64,000 nucleotides of DNA from Allobosea sp. LC85 (GCF_000735605.1 NZ_JPKG01000047.1:1-64000); one strand, 5' to 3'; shown: positions 37,249 through 46,604, counted from the first letter of the stretch. Numbers and translations: made by a program. The notes: a model not told the origin generated them from the sequence alone.

Positions 37249-38268
37249 ATGGACAGAGAGGTCCCAGCGGCCGAGATGGGCACGGTCGCGACGACACGGG
37301 AAACCACCCGCTTTTCGCGGCCGCTGCGCTACGCGATCCGCGCAATCCTGTTCCTCGCCCTGATCGGCTTCCTGGGTTTCATCCTCCAGGGCGGGCTCGT
37401 CACGGCCTTCATGACCAATCCCGGTCTCAACGGGCTCATCCTCGGTACGCTCTTTGTCGGAGCGCTGATCGCACTGCGTGAACTCTGGCGCGTCAACAGC
37501 GAAGCGGCCGCTGCGAGCCGCCTCGCCGCGGCACCCGGGCTCGCCGATATCGAGCGCGGCCAGGTCATTGCCCCGCTCGGTCCCGTGCTGTCGGCCCTCG
37601 ATGAGGGTTCCCTGGCGCCCACTCAAGCGGCCTCCGTGCTCGAATCGATTGCGGTCAGGCTCGATGACGGTCGCGAGGTGCTGCGCTATCTCGCGGGTCT
37701 CCTCGTCTTCCTCGGCCTGCTCGGCACCTTCTGGGGCCTCCTCGAAACCGTGAGTTCGGTCGGCAACGTCATCAAGAGCCTGCGCACCGGCGCGGAAGCC
37801 GGCGTGCTCTTCGACGAGCTCAAGGCCGGCCTTGCCGCGCCGCTCGCCGGCATGGGCCTCTCGTTTTCATCTTCACTCTTCGGCATCGCAGGCTCGCTGA
37901 TCCTCGGCTTCCTGGAATTGCAGCTCGGCCAGGCGCAGCGTCGCTTCCGCAACGAAATCGAGAGCTGGCTCGGCTCGTGCACCCGGGAGGCCGCCTCCCC
38001 GGTTGCGGCTCCCGGCTACAGCCCCGATATCGGCCGCAATCTCGGCGACAAGCTCGACCGGCTCAGCGCTGCCCTGGCGGACGGCCCCAATAACCGCGCC
38101 GCCACTCAGGCGATCTCGAACCTCGCCGAGGGCGTGCAGGGGCTGGTCCAGCACATGCGCACCGAACAACAGCTGATCCGCGACTGGGTCGAGGCGCAGG
38201 CTGCCCGCGAGAAGGATCTGAAGCGCCTGATCGAGCGGCTGACCGCAAACGGCGTCTCCGAGCCATGA
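37249..38268 (+). CDS. MotA/TolQ/ExbB-like proton channel protein (ZorA-like)
   Basis: A 339-residue membrane protein. Hydrophobic helices lie at about 28-46 (AIRAILFLALIGFLGFILQG), 56-78, 150-172 (LAGLLVFLGLLGTFWGLLET) and 195-225 (APLAGMGLSFSSSLFGIAGS). The last two with FLGLLGTFWGLLETVSS are the MotA/TolQ/ExbB channel core. A C-terminal helical tail follows. The start ATG at 37249 has GAGG nearby; a later ATG (37276) is possible. It is 57 bases upstream of an OmpA/MotB-type partner, so together they form an ion-driven motor of the MotAB/ZorAB class. No flagellar or Zorya effector genes are adjacent. Confidence 0.8.
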   Translation: MDREVPAAEMGTVATTRETTRFSRPLRYAIRAILFLALIGFLGFILQGGLVTAFMTNPGLNGLILGTLFVGALIALRELWRVNSEAAAASRLAAAPGLADIERGQVIAPLGPVLSALDEGSLAPTQAASVLESIAVRLDDGREVLRYLAGLLVFLGLLGTFWGLLETVSSVGNVIKSLRTGAEAGVLFDELKAGLAAPLAGMGLSFSSSLFGIAGSLILGFLELQLGQAQRRFRNEIESWLGSCTREAASPVAAPGYSPDIGRNLGDKLDRLSAALADGPNNRAATQAISNLAEGVQGLVQHMRTEQQLIRDWVEAQAAREKDLKRLIERLTANGVSEP

Positions 38269-38325
38269 CCCGGACATGGGACTCGTTGACGTTGGCCTGC
38301 GCCAAGACGAGGGAGGCCTGAAGCC

Positions 38326-39342
38326 ATGGCTTTGTCCCGCACCTATCGCCGTGAGCAGCTGAATTTCTGGCCCGGCTTCGTCGATGCCCTCTCGACGATG
38401 CTGATCGGCATCGTCTTCCTGCTCTCGGTCTTCGTGCTCGGACAGTTCTTCCTGTCGCAGGAACTGACCGGCAAGGACACGGCGCTGGAACGCCTGAATC
38501 GCCAGATCTCCGAACTGTCCGATCTGCTTGCGCTGGAGCGCGTCTCGAACCGGCAGGCCCGGGAGAACCTGCTCCTGATGCAATCGACCCTGACGCGCGA
38601 ACAGAGCGAGCGCGGCCGCTTGCAGGGTACGCTCGAAGCACAGGCGACAAACGGCCCGACCCAGCTCGCCGAGGCTCAGAAGGCGCTCGACGCGGAGAAG
38701 CAGCTCTCGGCCAGGGCCCAGGCGACGGTCGAGCAAGTCAACCTGCAGATCCAGGCGATGCGCCGGCAGCTCGCCGCGCTCGAGCAGGCCATCGAGGCTT
38801 CCGAGGCCAAGGACAAGGAATCGCAGGCCCGCATTGCCGATCTCGGTTCGCGCCTGAATGTCGCTCTCGCGCAGCGCGTGCAGGAGCTGGCGCGCTACCG
38901 TTCCGACTTCTTCGGCCGTCTCAGGCAGGTGCTCGGCACACGCCCCGATATCCGCGTCGTCGGCGATCGTTTCGTCTTCCAGTCGGAGGTGTTCTTCGAT
39001 GCCGGCCAAGCCGTGCTGAAGCCCGAAGGAAAGGCCGAACTCGACAAGCTCGCCACCATCCTGACCGATCTCGGCCATGAGATGCCACCCGACATCCCGT
39101 GGATCCTGCGCGTCGACGGCCACACCGACGCCCGTCCGATCCGCTCCGCGCAGTTCCCGTCCAACTGGAGCCTGTCGACGGCGCGCGCGGTCGCGGTTGT
39201 CGAGTATCTGATCACGCGCGGCCTCCCCGCCGACCGCATCGCGGCAACTGGTTTCGGCGAATTCCAACCCCTCGACCTCGCCAGCAACGACGACGCCTAC
39301 CGCCGCAATCGCAGGATCGAGTTCAAGATCACGGAGCGGTAG
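38326..39342 (+). CDS. MotB/OmpA-type peptidoglycan-binding motor partner (ZorB-like)
   Basis: A 338-residue protein with a short cytoplasmic N-terminus, one TM helix (about 17-40, FVDALSTMLIGIVFLLSVFV, with an aspartate at the start as in MotB), a long coiled coil (about 50-190), and a C-terminal OmpA-like domain with FDAGQAVLKPEGKAELDKLA, LRVDGHTDARPI and ATGFGEFQPLD...RRNRRIEF. GGAGG lies upstream of the ATG. This is the layout of a stator-unit partner anchored in the cell wall through a long periplasmic coil. Confidence 0.85.
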   Translation: MALSRTYRREQLNFWPGFVDALSTMLIGIVFLLSVFVLGQFFLSQELTGKDTALERLNRQISELSDLLALERVSNRQARENLLLMQSTLTREQSERGRLQGTLEAQATNGPTQLAEAQKALDAEKQLSARAQATVEQVNLQIQAMRRQLAALEQAIEASEAKDKESQARIADLGSRLNVALAQRVQELARYRSDFFGRLRQVLGTRPDIRVVGDRFVFQSEVFFDAGQAVLKPEGKAELDKLATILTDLGHEMPPDIPWILRVDGHTDARPIRSAQFPSNWSLSTARAVAVVEYLITRGLPADRIAATGFGEFQPLDLASNDDAYRRNRRIEFKITER

Positions 39343-39434
39343 GGGAAGGCCGACCTTGCGGCCTCCCCAACCATATCGTGCCCATCCAGCCCAGCGCCTT
39401 CGCCGGAGAGGCACGCGAGAGCGCTGTCCCGCGC

Positions 39435-40093
39435 TCAGAATGCCAGCTTCGAGCGCTGCTGGCCGTCCCCATCGAAATTATCCGGGCTGAGCCAGGCCTC
39501 GTAGCCGGCCTTCAGGCGCGGCCAGTCGCCATCGATCACCGCGAACCAGGCCGTATCGCGATTGCGCCCCTTGGTGACCATGTGCTGGCGGAACACGCCC
39601 TCCGGCGTGAAGCCGAAGCGTTGCGCAGCGCGCTTCGAGGGCTCGTTGAGATTGTTGCATTTCCACTCGAAGCGGCGATAGCCAAGCGTGTCGAAGGCAT
39701 GGTCGGCAAAGAGATAGAGCGCTTCGGTCGCGACGCGGCTGCGAGCGATCGCGGGCCCCACAGGATGTTACCGATCTCGATCACGCCATGTGCGGGTTCG
39801 ATCCGCATCAGCGCCTGACGCCCTTCAGCCCGGCCGGTCCTCTTGTCGATCACGGCAAAGAACAGAGGATCGGGCGAGGTTGAGGCCTTCTCGAGCCACG
39901 GATTAAAGGCGGCCAGATCGGCTGGCGCCTCCTCGAACAGGTAGCGGAAGCGATCCTCCGCACCCGGCTGCTGGGCCGAGACGAGCAGATCCTTGCCGTG
40001 CCGCGCGGGATCGAGCGGCTCGAGCCGGGTATAGCGCCCGTCCAGCGATATGCGCTCCGGGCGCGGCACGCCCTTCCAATGTGAGAGATCCAT
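39435..40093 (-). pseudogene. GNAT acetyltransferase with frameshift
   Basis: The N-terminal half (MDLSHWKGVPRPERISLDG to HGVIEIGNILWG) lies in one minus-strand frame and the C-terminal half (PAIARSRVATEALYLFADHA to YEAWLSPDNFDGDG) in the next. Together they give a normal RimJ/RimL-type acetyltransferase of about 219 residues with the expected ILWGPAIARSR junction. The frame changes at about 39755 in TGGGGCCCG, where one base appears to be missing. This is either a real inactivating mutation or a sequencing error in a G/C run. The start ATG at 40093 has AGGAA 7 bases upstream. It is divergent from a MocR regulator that may control it. Confidence 0.75.
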
Positions 40094-40178
40094 GACGAGT
40101 TCCTGATGGCGAACCTGGTTGAAGACCGAGACAGGCGTCAGTTGCCGGGATTGGCGGTAGGACATAAACTGCCACTTC

Positions 40179-41621
40179 ATGGATTTTCATCAGACCACTT
40201 TGGGAGTCGCGACGACAGCTGCGCCCGTGTGGTCGCAGCTGAACCGGACCGCAGGGGATCTTGAAGGACAGGTCTATCGGGCGGTACGGAACCGCATCCT
40301 GCAAGGACAATTGCTTGCGGGTCAGCGCCTGCCGTCGACGCGCGTTCTGGCCAACGCGCTTGGTGTCGCCCGTTCGACCATCGTCCTGGCCTACGACCGG
40401 CTCAAGGCGGAAGGATATCTTGAGACTGTGCCAGGATCGGCCAGCCGCGTTGCCCCCGTTGCGAAGCTACCCTCACCGGGCCCGGATCGCACGGCGCCCA
40501 CCACTCCATGGCCGATTCCCGAACCGACCCAGAAGCTCTTCGAGCCCGGCATCCCGGACCTGGCCGACTTTCCGCATGCAACCTGGGCGCGATGTCTGGG
40601 CGCCCGATCCCGCGCGCTGCGGATTCACGATCTCGGCTACGGTGACGCCGGTGGCATCCGCGAGTTACAGGAAGCGATCATCGCCCATGTCGCCGACCGG
40701 CGCGGGGTCGTCGCGCGGCCTGAGCAAGTTCTCGTCGTTCCCTCGACCAGAGCAGCGATCGGCCTGCTCGCCTCGATCCGGATCCAACCCGACGCCCGCG
40801 ATGCCAGCATCGCCTGGATGGAAGAGCCCGGCTACCCCGCGGCACGGGCCCTGCTGCAGGCGGCCGGAGCCCGCATCGTCCCAGTGCCCTGCGACAGCGC
40901 AGGGATCGATGTCAGCAAGGCTTCCGGCCCGCCAGCGCGGCTGATTTACGTCACGCCCTCGCATCAGTATCCGACCGGCGTAACGATGAGCCTGCAACGA
41001 CGACTGGCTTTGCTGGAGGTCGCGCAGACCAGCGGAGCTCTCATCATCGAGGACGACTACGACAGCGAGTTCCAGTACGCATCCCGCCCGATCGCGGCGC
41101 TACAGGGCATCGATCGGAATAATGTCGTCGCCTATCTCGGCACGTTCTCGAAGGTTCTGGCACCCGGTGTGCGTGTCGCCTACGCGATTGTTCCCCCGTG
41201 GCTGCTGGAAGACGCAACTGCCGGTCTGCAACTCCGGGGCGCGGTTGTGCCGATCCACATTCAGGCGGCGCTCGCAGATTTCATCCGCGAGGGGCGGCTG
41301 CGCGCCCATATCCGCAGGATGAACACCGCCTATGCGGCGCGCATGGCCATGAGCATGGCGGCGCTCAGCCGTCATTGTGGTCATGCCTTGCGCCTCAGCA
41401 GCGGTGCAGGTGGCCTCCAGCTCGCGACATGGTTCAAGGATCAGCGGGTCGATGATCGTGCCACGGCTCACCACCTCAACGCACATGGCTTTGCCATGCA
41501 GCCCATGTCGCGTTTCCATCTTGGTCCGCCACGGCCCGGGCTCGTCTTCGGCATCTCACGCGTGACCTCCGACACGGTCGAGGAGGTTGTCGCCAAACTG
41601 GGTCGCTTGCTCCGGGAGTAG
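40179..41621 (+). CDS. MocR/PdxR-type GntR family regulator with aminotransferase domain
   Basis: A 480-residue protein. The winged-helix domain (about 28-88) includes RILQGQLLAGQRLPSTRVLA and LGVARSTIVLAYDRLKAEGY. The aminotransferase-like domain holds EDDYDSEFQY and GTFSKVLAPGVRVAY, putting the PLP lysine at 325. MocR proteins bind PLP or amino-compound adducts and regulate nearby genes. The divergent GNAT gene is the likely target. CCACTT occurs twice as a direct repeat at 40172 and 40195, around this start, a spacing compatible with a MocR site. Confidence 0.92.
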   Translation: MDFHQTTLGVATTAAPVWSQLNRTAGDLEGQVYRAVRNRILQGQLLAGQRLPSTRVLANALGVARSTIVLAYDRLKAEGYLETVPGSASRVAPVAKLPSPGPDRTAPTTPWPIPEPTQKLFEPGIPDLADFPHATWARCLGARSRALRIHDLGYGDAGGIRELQEAIIAHVADRRGVVARPEQVLVVPSTRAAIGLLASIRIQPDARDASIAWMEEPGYPAARALLQAAGARIVPVPCDSAGIDVSKASGPPARLIYVTPSHQYPTGVTMSLQRRLALLEVAQTSGALIIEDDYDSEFQYASRPIAALQGIDRNNVVAYLGTFSKVLAPGVRVAYAIVPPWLLEDATAGLQLRGAVVPIHIQAALADFIREGRLRAHIRRMNTAYAARMAMSMAALSRHCGHALRLSSGAGGLQLATWFKDQRVDDRATAHHLNAHGFAMQPMSRFHLGPPRPGLVFGISRVTSDTVEEVVAKLGRLLRE

Positions 41622-41633
41622 CCGCGAGACCGT

Positions 41634-43223
41634 TCAGGCGGCGGCGTGCCGTATGACATCCGGCCCCGAACCGTGGCTCTCCTGCCTGTGGTGATAGAAG
41701 GCGATGAACTCCTTGGCGGGGAGCGGCTTTGCAAAGAACCAGCCTTGGGCGAAATGCACGCCGTGATCGAGCAGGTAATCCAACTGCTCCCGGGTTTCGA
41801 CGCCTTCTGCGACGATGAACAGATTCAGCGTCTTCGCCATGTCGATGATGTGAGAGGTCACCGAACTGGTCGCCGTGTTCCGGCCGATCGTATCGATGAA
41901 GGATTTGTCGATCTTGAGGGCGTCCAGCGGCAGGCCCTGCAGGTATTGCAGGCTCGAATAGCCCGTCCCGAAATCGTCGATCGCGACGGAGTGACCGAGC
42001 TTGCGGGCCTGAACGATTGTCTCCCGCGCCGGATCGATACAGATGAAACCGCGCTCGGTCGCCTCGAGCCAGATTTGCTGCGGCCTTATGCCCGTCGGTT
42101 CGAGCACCGTCTGGATGAACGACAGAATCCGCCCGGTCCTGATATCGTCCGCACAAAGATTGATTGCGATGTGCAGGGACCGGTCGGCCACCAGCAGCAC
42201 TTTCAGATCGCGGATCACCGCGTCCATGATCTGATCGGTGATCGGCATGATCAGCCCGCTTTCCTCCGCAAGCGGAACGAAGAGATCCGGCTGCACCAGG
42301 GAGCCATCGGGGCGCCGCCAGCGCACGAGAGCCTCGGCACCGACACAGATGCCGGTCTTGAGCTCGATGATCGGCTGATAGTGCACGATGAATTCGCGAT
42401 TGCGCACCGCGATCGTCAATTCCCCCAACGGAGACAGGCGCTTGCGGGACAGCCAGATGATGATGCCGACGACGAAGGCCGCGATGAAGGCCCCGACCGG
42501 TAGAAGCAGCATTCGCTCGCGCCGGAGGGGCTTCAGCAGGCTGTCGCGCGACTGGGCCGCCACCGCGACCCAGCCTTGTGCACGGGCGGCGGCAAAGACG
42601 TTGTGATCATCCATGCCCGTGCGCGGATTGGCGAGCAGGTTGCGCAGCACCCCGGGATCAGGATCGTTCAGGGCACCGATCAGTACGCCCCGGTCGTTGC
42701 CGACGGCGATCTTGATGCCGGGGTCGACGATGACGTCGACGAGGCGCACCGGGTCGATCAGGACGTTGTAGTCCCCGTAGTGCAGCGCCATCCTGGCATC
42801 GCCACCGCTCACCAGCGGCCTCATCCTGGCGGTAACCTCGATGCCGTCTGGGGTCACGTAATCGCCGGAAGAGTGGGCGATCCTCTCAGCCGTCTGACCC
42901 CAGGATGTGCATTTCAGGATTCCGTCGCGAAAATACCCGACCTCATCGATCGAGCGGTTGTTGACGGCGAGCCTGCGCATCGCGGCGATATGCTCCTCGG
43001 TGCAAGGCTCGTACGGAGTGCGGGCGATGGTCCGCAGAGCCTCGCTGGCTCCGGCGAAGGCCGTCTCCGCGCGCACGATCACCCGTTTGGCAAACAGCTC
43101 CAGCCGGGCCTGCTCAGCGCGCACGGCAAGGGTCCAGGAAATATGGAGCATCACGGCGATCGGGAGCGTTGCGCCGACCAGGGCCAGCGCGGACGCGACA
43201 AGGATGATGTGAAAACGCTTCAC
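41634..43223 (-). CDS. CSS-motif EAL domain cyclic-di-GMP phosphodiesterase
   Basis: A 529-residue inner-membrane protein: TM at about 10-30, a periplasmic CSS-type domain with cysteines at 74 (YEPCTEE) and 105 (LKCTSWG), TM at about 237-258, and a cytoplasmic EAL domain. Catalytic motifs are intact: GAEALVRW (297-299 EAL), NLCADDI, DDFGTGYSSLQYL (loop 6) and VAEGVETREQL. Redox control through the periplasmic cysteines, as in E. coli PdeC, is plausible. The start is the GTG at 43223 with GAAGG upstream; the long open frame beyond it is not conserved. It converges with the MocR gene. Confidence 0.88.
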   Translation of the reverse strand: MKRFHIILVASALALVGATLPIAVMLHISWTLAVRAEQARLELFAKRVIVRAETAFAGASEALRTIARTPYEPCTEEHIAAMRRLAVNNRSIDEVGYFRDGILKCTSWGQTAERIAHSSGDYVTPDGIEVTARMRPLVSGGDARMALHYGDYNVLIDPVRLVDVIVDPGIKIAVGNDRGVLIGALNDPDPGVLRNLLANPRTGMDDHNVFAAARAQGWVAVAAQSRDSLLKPLRRERMLLLPVGAFIAAFVVGIIIWLSRKRLSPLGELTIAVRNREFIVHYQPIIELKTGICVGAEALVRWRRPDGSLVQPDLFVPLAEESGLIMPITDQIMDAVIRDLKVLLVADRSLHIAINLCADDIRTGRILSFIQTVLEPTGIRPQQIWLEATERGFICIDPARETIVQARKLGHSVAIDDFGTGYSSLQYLQGLPLDALKIDKSFIDTIGRNTATSSVTSHIIDMAKTLNLFIVAEGVETREQLDYLLDHGVHFAQGWFFAKPLPAKEFIAFYHHRQESHGSGPDVIRHAAA

Positions 43224-43679
43224 GCGTGCGCCTTCGCCAATGGCGTGCCCCCCATCAACGAGTGGAGCGTAGGGGTTCCGGAACTGCTGCGCAATTTGCG
43301 TCACAGAACGGAACCAATTCTTGTCGAACTGTAGCAATATCGACGCGACGCCCTGCGGGAATGACACAGGCGTTACGATCCCCCGAAGGTTTGGCCCCGC
43401 GCGAACAATCGGAAATCTCCGCGAGCGAGCCGTTTCACCTCGGGAGGCGGAACTTCTACTCGCACCTTGCGATGCCGCTCGGCTATCCCGCGCCGCAACT
43501 CGCGCCGATGCGCGCTGGCGTCGAGGTCGGTCCAATTCCGACGCGGTGGCTCCCGCCCCCCATGCCGGAGGACAGGGCAAAGGACAAGGGACAAGGCGGG
43601 ATCACAGCGCCGCCGCGGTCATCCCGTCGCGGTCCGTGGATGCCCGGCACGAGGCCCGGATTACGCCCGGAGTGCTCGC
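43224..43679. other. intergenic region without recognised gene
   Basis: This 456-base gap lies between the EAL gene and the ABC exporter gene, both on the minus strand. It has open frames on both strands, but none shows a recognisable family, a good ribosome-binding site or the codon pattern of the neighbours. It presumably holds the EAL promoter and the end of the exporter transcript. Confidence 0.5.
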
Positions 43680-45458
43680 CTAAGCCGCCTCCATTCCGAA
43701 CTGCAGGGCAGCCAACCTGGCATAGAGCCCGCCTCTCGCCTTGAGTTCCCCATGGGTGCCCTCTTCCACCACCCGGCCCTCGTCCAGAACCAGGATGCGA
43801 TCCGCCGAAAGGATGGTGGCAAGCCGATGGGCGACCACCAGTGTGGTGCGGCCCTGCATCAGCCGGTCGAGCGCATCCTGGACCGCGCGTTCGCTTTCGG
43901 AATCGAGCGCGGAGGTGGCCTCGTCCAGCAGCAGGATCGGCGCATCCTTCAACACCGCCCGCGCGATCGCCAGACGCTGGCGCTGGCCGCCCGAGAGCGT
44001 GACGCCGCGTTCGCCCACGACAGTGTCGTAACCCTGCGGCAGGGCGCGGATAAAGCCGTCGGCTGCAGCAAGGCGGGCGGCCTCCTCGACCTCCTCGCGG
44101 CTCGCACCGGGGCGGCCATAGGCGATATTGTCCCGCACCGAGACACCGAACACGGTCGGTTCCTGCGGCACCAGGGCGAAGCGTTGCCGCCAGGCTTCAG
44201 GTTCGGCGTCGGTCCCCGTCACGCCATCGACCAGGATGCGGCCTTCGGCCGGATCAAAGAAGCGCAGTGCGAGCTGCAGCACCGTGCTCTTGCCGGCACC
44301 GGAAGGGCCGACCAGCGCAATGCGCTCGCCAGGGCGGACGCTGAAGGACAATTCATGCAGTGCCGAGGCCGTACGTCCCGGGTAGGAGAAGGATACGCCT
44401 TCGAAGGCGAGTTCGCCGAGCGAGGGCTCGGGCATCGGCGTTGGATGCGCAGGCGCGGTGATCGCCGGCCTGGTGGCGAGGATTTCACCGAGGCGCCCGG
44501 CTGCACCGGTGGCGGCCGAGATCTCGCCATAGACCTCCGAGAGCTGTCCCAGCGAACTCGCAGCCAGTACCGCATAGAGCACGAACTGCGAGAGCCTGCC
44601 GCCGGTCATCCGGCCGGCAAAGACATCCATGGCGCCGACCCAGAGCACGCAGACCACGCTGGCGCTGACCAGGAAGATTGCGACGCCTGAGAGGATGGCG
44701 CGCGAGCGCGTCGCCGAGCGCGAGGCGGCATAGGCGTCGTTCGAGGCACTCTCGAAAGCCCGTGCCGTCTGCCGCTCGGCTCCGAAGGACTGCATGGTGC
44801 GGATCGCACCCACCGCCTCCGAGGCGAACGCCGAAGCATCGGCGAGGCGATCCTGCGCCGCCCGCGCCCGGCGCCTGACCGAGCGTCCGGAGAAGACCAG
44901 CGGCAGCACGATCAGCGGGATCGCGGCGATGACGATTGCCGAAAGCTGCGGGCTGGTCACGACCATGAGCGCCAGCGCGCCGAGAAACATGATCCCGTTG
45001 CGCAGGGCGATCGAGGCAGCTGAACCGAAGGCCGATTTGATCTGCGTCGTATCCGCCGTCAGGCGCGAGACGAGGTCGCCGGCCCGGCTCGAATCGAAGA
45101 AAGCGGGCTCGAGCCGGGTCAGATGGGTGAAGACATCGGCGCGCAGACTGGAAACGATGCGCTCGCCGATCGTCATCACCAGATAGAACCGCGCCGAGCT
45201 CGCCAGCGCCAGCACCGCGACGACCCCGATCAGCAGCATGAAATAATTGTGGGCGAGCGCCTGGTCGCCGCCGGAAAACCCGACATCGATGACACGACGG
45301 ACCGCGAGTGGCAGCACCAGTGTCGCGCCCGAGGCGACGATCAGGGCGAGGATGGCAAGCGCGATCCGTCCCTTCTGGGTCAGCGCATAGGGCCAGAAGG
45401 AGGAGAGTGAATGGAAATCGGGGCGCGTCTTTTTACGGTCTTCGTTATCTTCGGCCAC
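43680..45458 (-). CDS. ABC transporter, fused permease and ATPase (exporter type)
   Basis: A 592-residue half-transporter of the MsbA/ABCB type. The membrane domain (about 25-320) has six helices; the ATPase domain carries Walker A GPSGAGKS (384-391), signature LSGGQRQR, Walker B ILLLDEATSALD and the switch AHRLATIL. Such proteins dimerise to export lipids, peptides or drugs; the substrate is unknown. The start is GTG at 45458. It diverges from rpmE across 145 bases. Confidence 0.93.
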   Translation of the reverse strand: MAEDNEDRKKTRPDFHSLSSFWPYALTQKGRIALAILALIVASGATLVLPLAVRRVIDVGFSGGDQALAHNYFMLLIGVVAVLALASSARFYLVMTIGERIVSSLRADVFTHLTRLEPAFFDSSRAGDLVSRLTADTTQIKSAFGSAASIALRNGIMFLGALALMVVTSPQLSAIVIAAIPLIVLPLVFSGRSVRRRARAAQDRLADASAFASEAVGAIRTMQSFGAERQTARAFESASNDAYAASRSATRSRAILSGVAIFLVSASVVCVLWVGAMDVFAGRMTGGRLSQFVLYAVLAASSLGQLSEVYGEISAATGAAGRLGEILATRPAITAPAHPTPMPEPSLGELAFEGVSFSYPGRTASALHELSFSVRPGERIALVGPSGAGKSTVLQLALRFFDPAEGRILVDGVTGTDAEPEAWRQRFALVPQEPTVFGVSVRDNIAYGRPGASREEVEEAARLAAADGFIRALPQGYDTVVGERGVTLSGGQRQRLAIARAVLKDAPILLLDEATSALDSESERAVQDALDRLMQGRTTLVVAHRLATILSADRILVLDEGRVVEEGTHGELKARGGLYARLAALQFGMEAA

Positions 45459-45603
45459 GCTTCACTGTCCTGTCATGCTTGCGCTGTCGCTTCGCCTGCG
45501 CTATTGCGCTGGCGACTTCACGACAGGCTCATACGAATTGTTCGACGGGCCGGCCAGCTAGCCTGGTTATCGACCGTGCCCGCTTACGATTGAGGATTTC
45601 GCC

Positions 45604-45837
45604 ATGAAGACCGGCATCCATCCCGACTACCACACCATCAAGGTCGTCATGACCGATGGCACCGAATACTTCACGCGTTCGACGCTCGGCAAGGAGGGCG
45701 ACACCCTCAATCTCGACATCGACCCGAAGACCCACCCGGCCTGGACCGGCGGCACCCAGCAGCTGATGGACCGCGGCGGCCGCGTCTCGCGCTTCAATTC
45801 GCGCTTCGGCGCCCTCAGCGCGCTCGGCAAGAAGTAA
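45604..45837 (+). CDS. rpmE: 50S ribosomal protein L31
   Basis: Component of the large ribosomal subunit. It has 77 residues with the bL31 start MKTGIHPDYHTIKVVMTDGT and the C-terminal SRFNSRFGALSALGKK. The zinc cysteines of the C+ form are absent, so this is the zinc-free type usual in alphaproteobacteria. A strong terminator follows at 45881-45907. Confidence 0.97.
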   Translation: MKTGIHPDYHTIKVVMTDGTEYFTRSTLGKEGDTLNLDIDPKTHPAWTGGTQQLMDRGGRVSRFNSRFGALSALGKK

Positions 45838-45880
45838 TTCGGCCGCCGCTCGCCCCGATCGGCGCAGTATACCAAACACG

Positions 45881-45907
45881 AAAGCCCGGCCTTGCGGCCG
45901 GGCTTTT
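45881..45907 (+). terminator. intrinsic terminator of rpmE
   Basis: AAAGCCCGGCC-TTGC-GGCCGGGCTTTTT, a perfect 10-base-pair stem ending in a T-run, 44 bases past the rpmE stop. Read on the minus strand it may also end the rcdA transcript, which stops at 45956. Confidence 0.9.
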
Positions 45908-45955
45908 TGCTTGTCGGGCGGCGATTGGTCGCGGACGCGAGCCCGCGCATCAGGC

Positions 45956-46486
45956 TCAATTGAGCCGGGCAAGCCGCGATTGCAGGCTCCGGATCTGGCT
46001 CTGGACAGGGTTCGGAGTGATCTCGAACGCCTCTGAACCGGACATCAGCCCTTCGAGATGACGGATGCGATCCTGCAGACGGATGGAGTGGGCGATCAGA
46101 TCGCGCAGCCTCTGCGGCAGGTGCATCGCCTCCTCCTGCACCGGCGACAGCATCGGCTCGGCGATCTTGACCTTGTTCTTCTCCGATCGAGCCTGGTCTG
46201 CGGTCATCTCGCCCTCGGCCACGGCGCGTTGCACCAGCAGCCAGGAGGCGATCTGCATCAGCCGCGTCGTCAGGCGCATGCTTTCGGTCGCATAGGTCAG
46301 TGCAACATCGCGCGGGAGCGCCGCCGACTCGGCGCGGCCGTCGCTGTCGAGATAGGTTGCCGTCTGCTCGACCAGCGCCATGCCCTCGCGAAACAGCAGC
46401 ATGAAGCCGTCCGATTTGACGAAGCCTCTTGCAAAGGAAAGTGCGCCTTCATCCGGCCCGGACTTCAGCAGCGTCATATCGGTCAT
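45956..46486 (-). CDS. rcdA: RcdA family (DUF1465) cell-cycle protein
   Basis: A 176-residue helical protein matching DUF1465, the family of Caulobacter RcdA. There RcdA is an adaptor that, with CpdR and PopA, delivers CtrA to ClpXP at the G1-to-S transition. Characteristic segments are FARGFVKSDGFMLLFREGMA, LVEQTATYLDSDGR, AESMRLTTRLMQIASWLL and LSPVQEEAMHLPQRLRDLI. The start ATG at 46486 has GGAG 9 bases upstream; the frame is open 30 codons further without support. A near-CtrA box lies about 104-118 bases upstream, and a candidate small RNA gene lies beyond that. Confidence 0.88.
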   Translation of the reverse strand: MTDMTLLKSGPDEGALSFARGFVKSDGFMLLFREGMALVEQTATYLDSDGRAESAALPRDVALTYATESMRLTTRLMQIASWLLVQRAVAEGEMTADQARSEKNKVKIAEPMLSPVQEEAMHLPQRLRDLIAHSIRLQDRIRHLEGLMSGSEAFEITPNPVQSQIRSLQSRLARLN

Positions 46487-46589
46487 CGCGACGTCTCCAA
46501 TCGGCACAAAGGCGTGTGCGTCTGGGACGCGCCACGGATTGATACCGTCACAGCGGCAAGAATAGCGCCGTTGCATTGTCGAGACTCTG

Positions 46590-46604
46590 GTAAGATGTTG
46601 TTAA
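46590..46604 (-). promoter_or_regulatory. degenerate CtrA box upstream of rcdA
   Basis: On the minus strand TTAA-CAACATC-TTAC differs from TTAA-N7-TTAA at one position, and a further TTAA overlaps it (46607-46610). A GACTC (CcrM) site lies at 46583-46587. The site is 104-118 bases upstream of the rcdA start. In Caulobacter CtrA regulates rcdA; here the link rests on the motif. Confidence 0.35.

Noticed and set aside
37249..39342. Zorya-type anti-phage defence system (ZorAB)
   Set aside because: The pair has the ZorA/ZorB architecture, but no ZorC, ZorD or ZorE-like gene flanks it, and the surrounding genes are housekeeping. Reported as an orphan motor pair instead.
43226..43744. Plus-strand reading frame in the gap between the EAL and ABC genes
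   Set aside because: Proline/arginine-rich composition, no Shine-Dalgarno, no recognisable family, and it runs into the antisense of the ABC gene.
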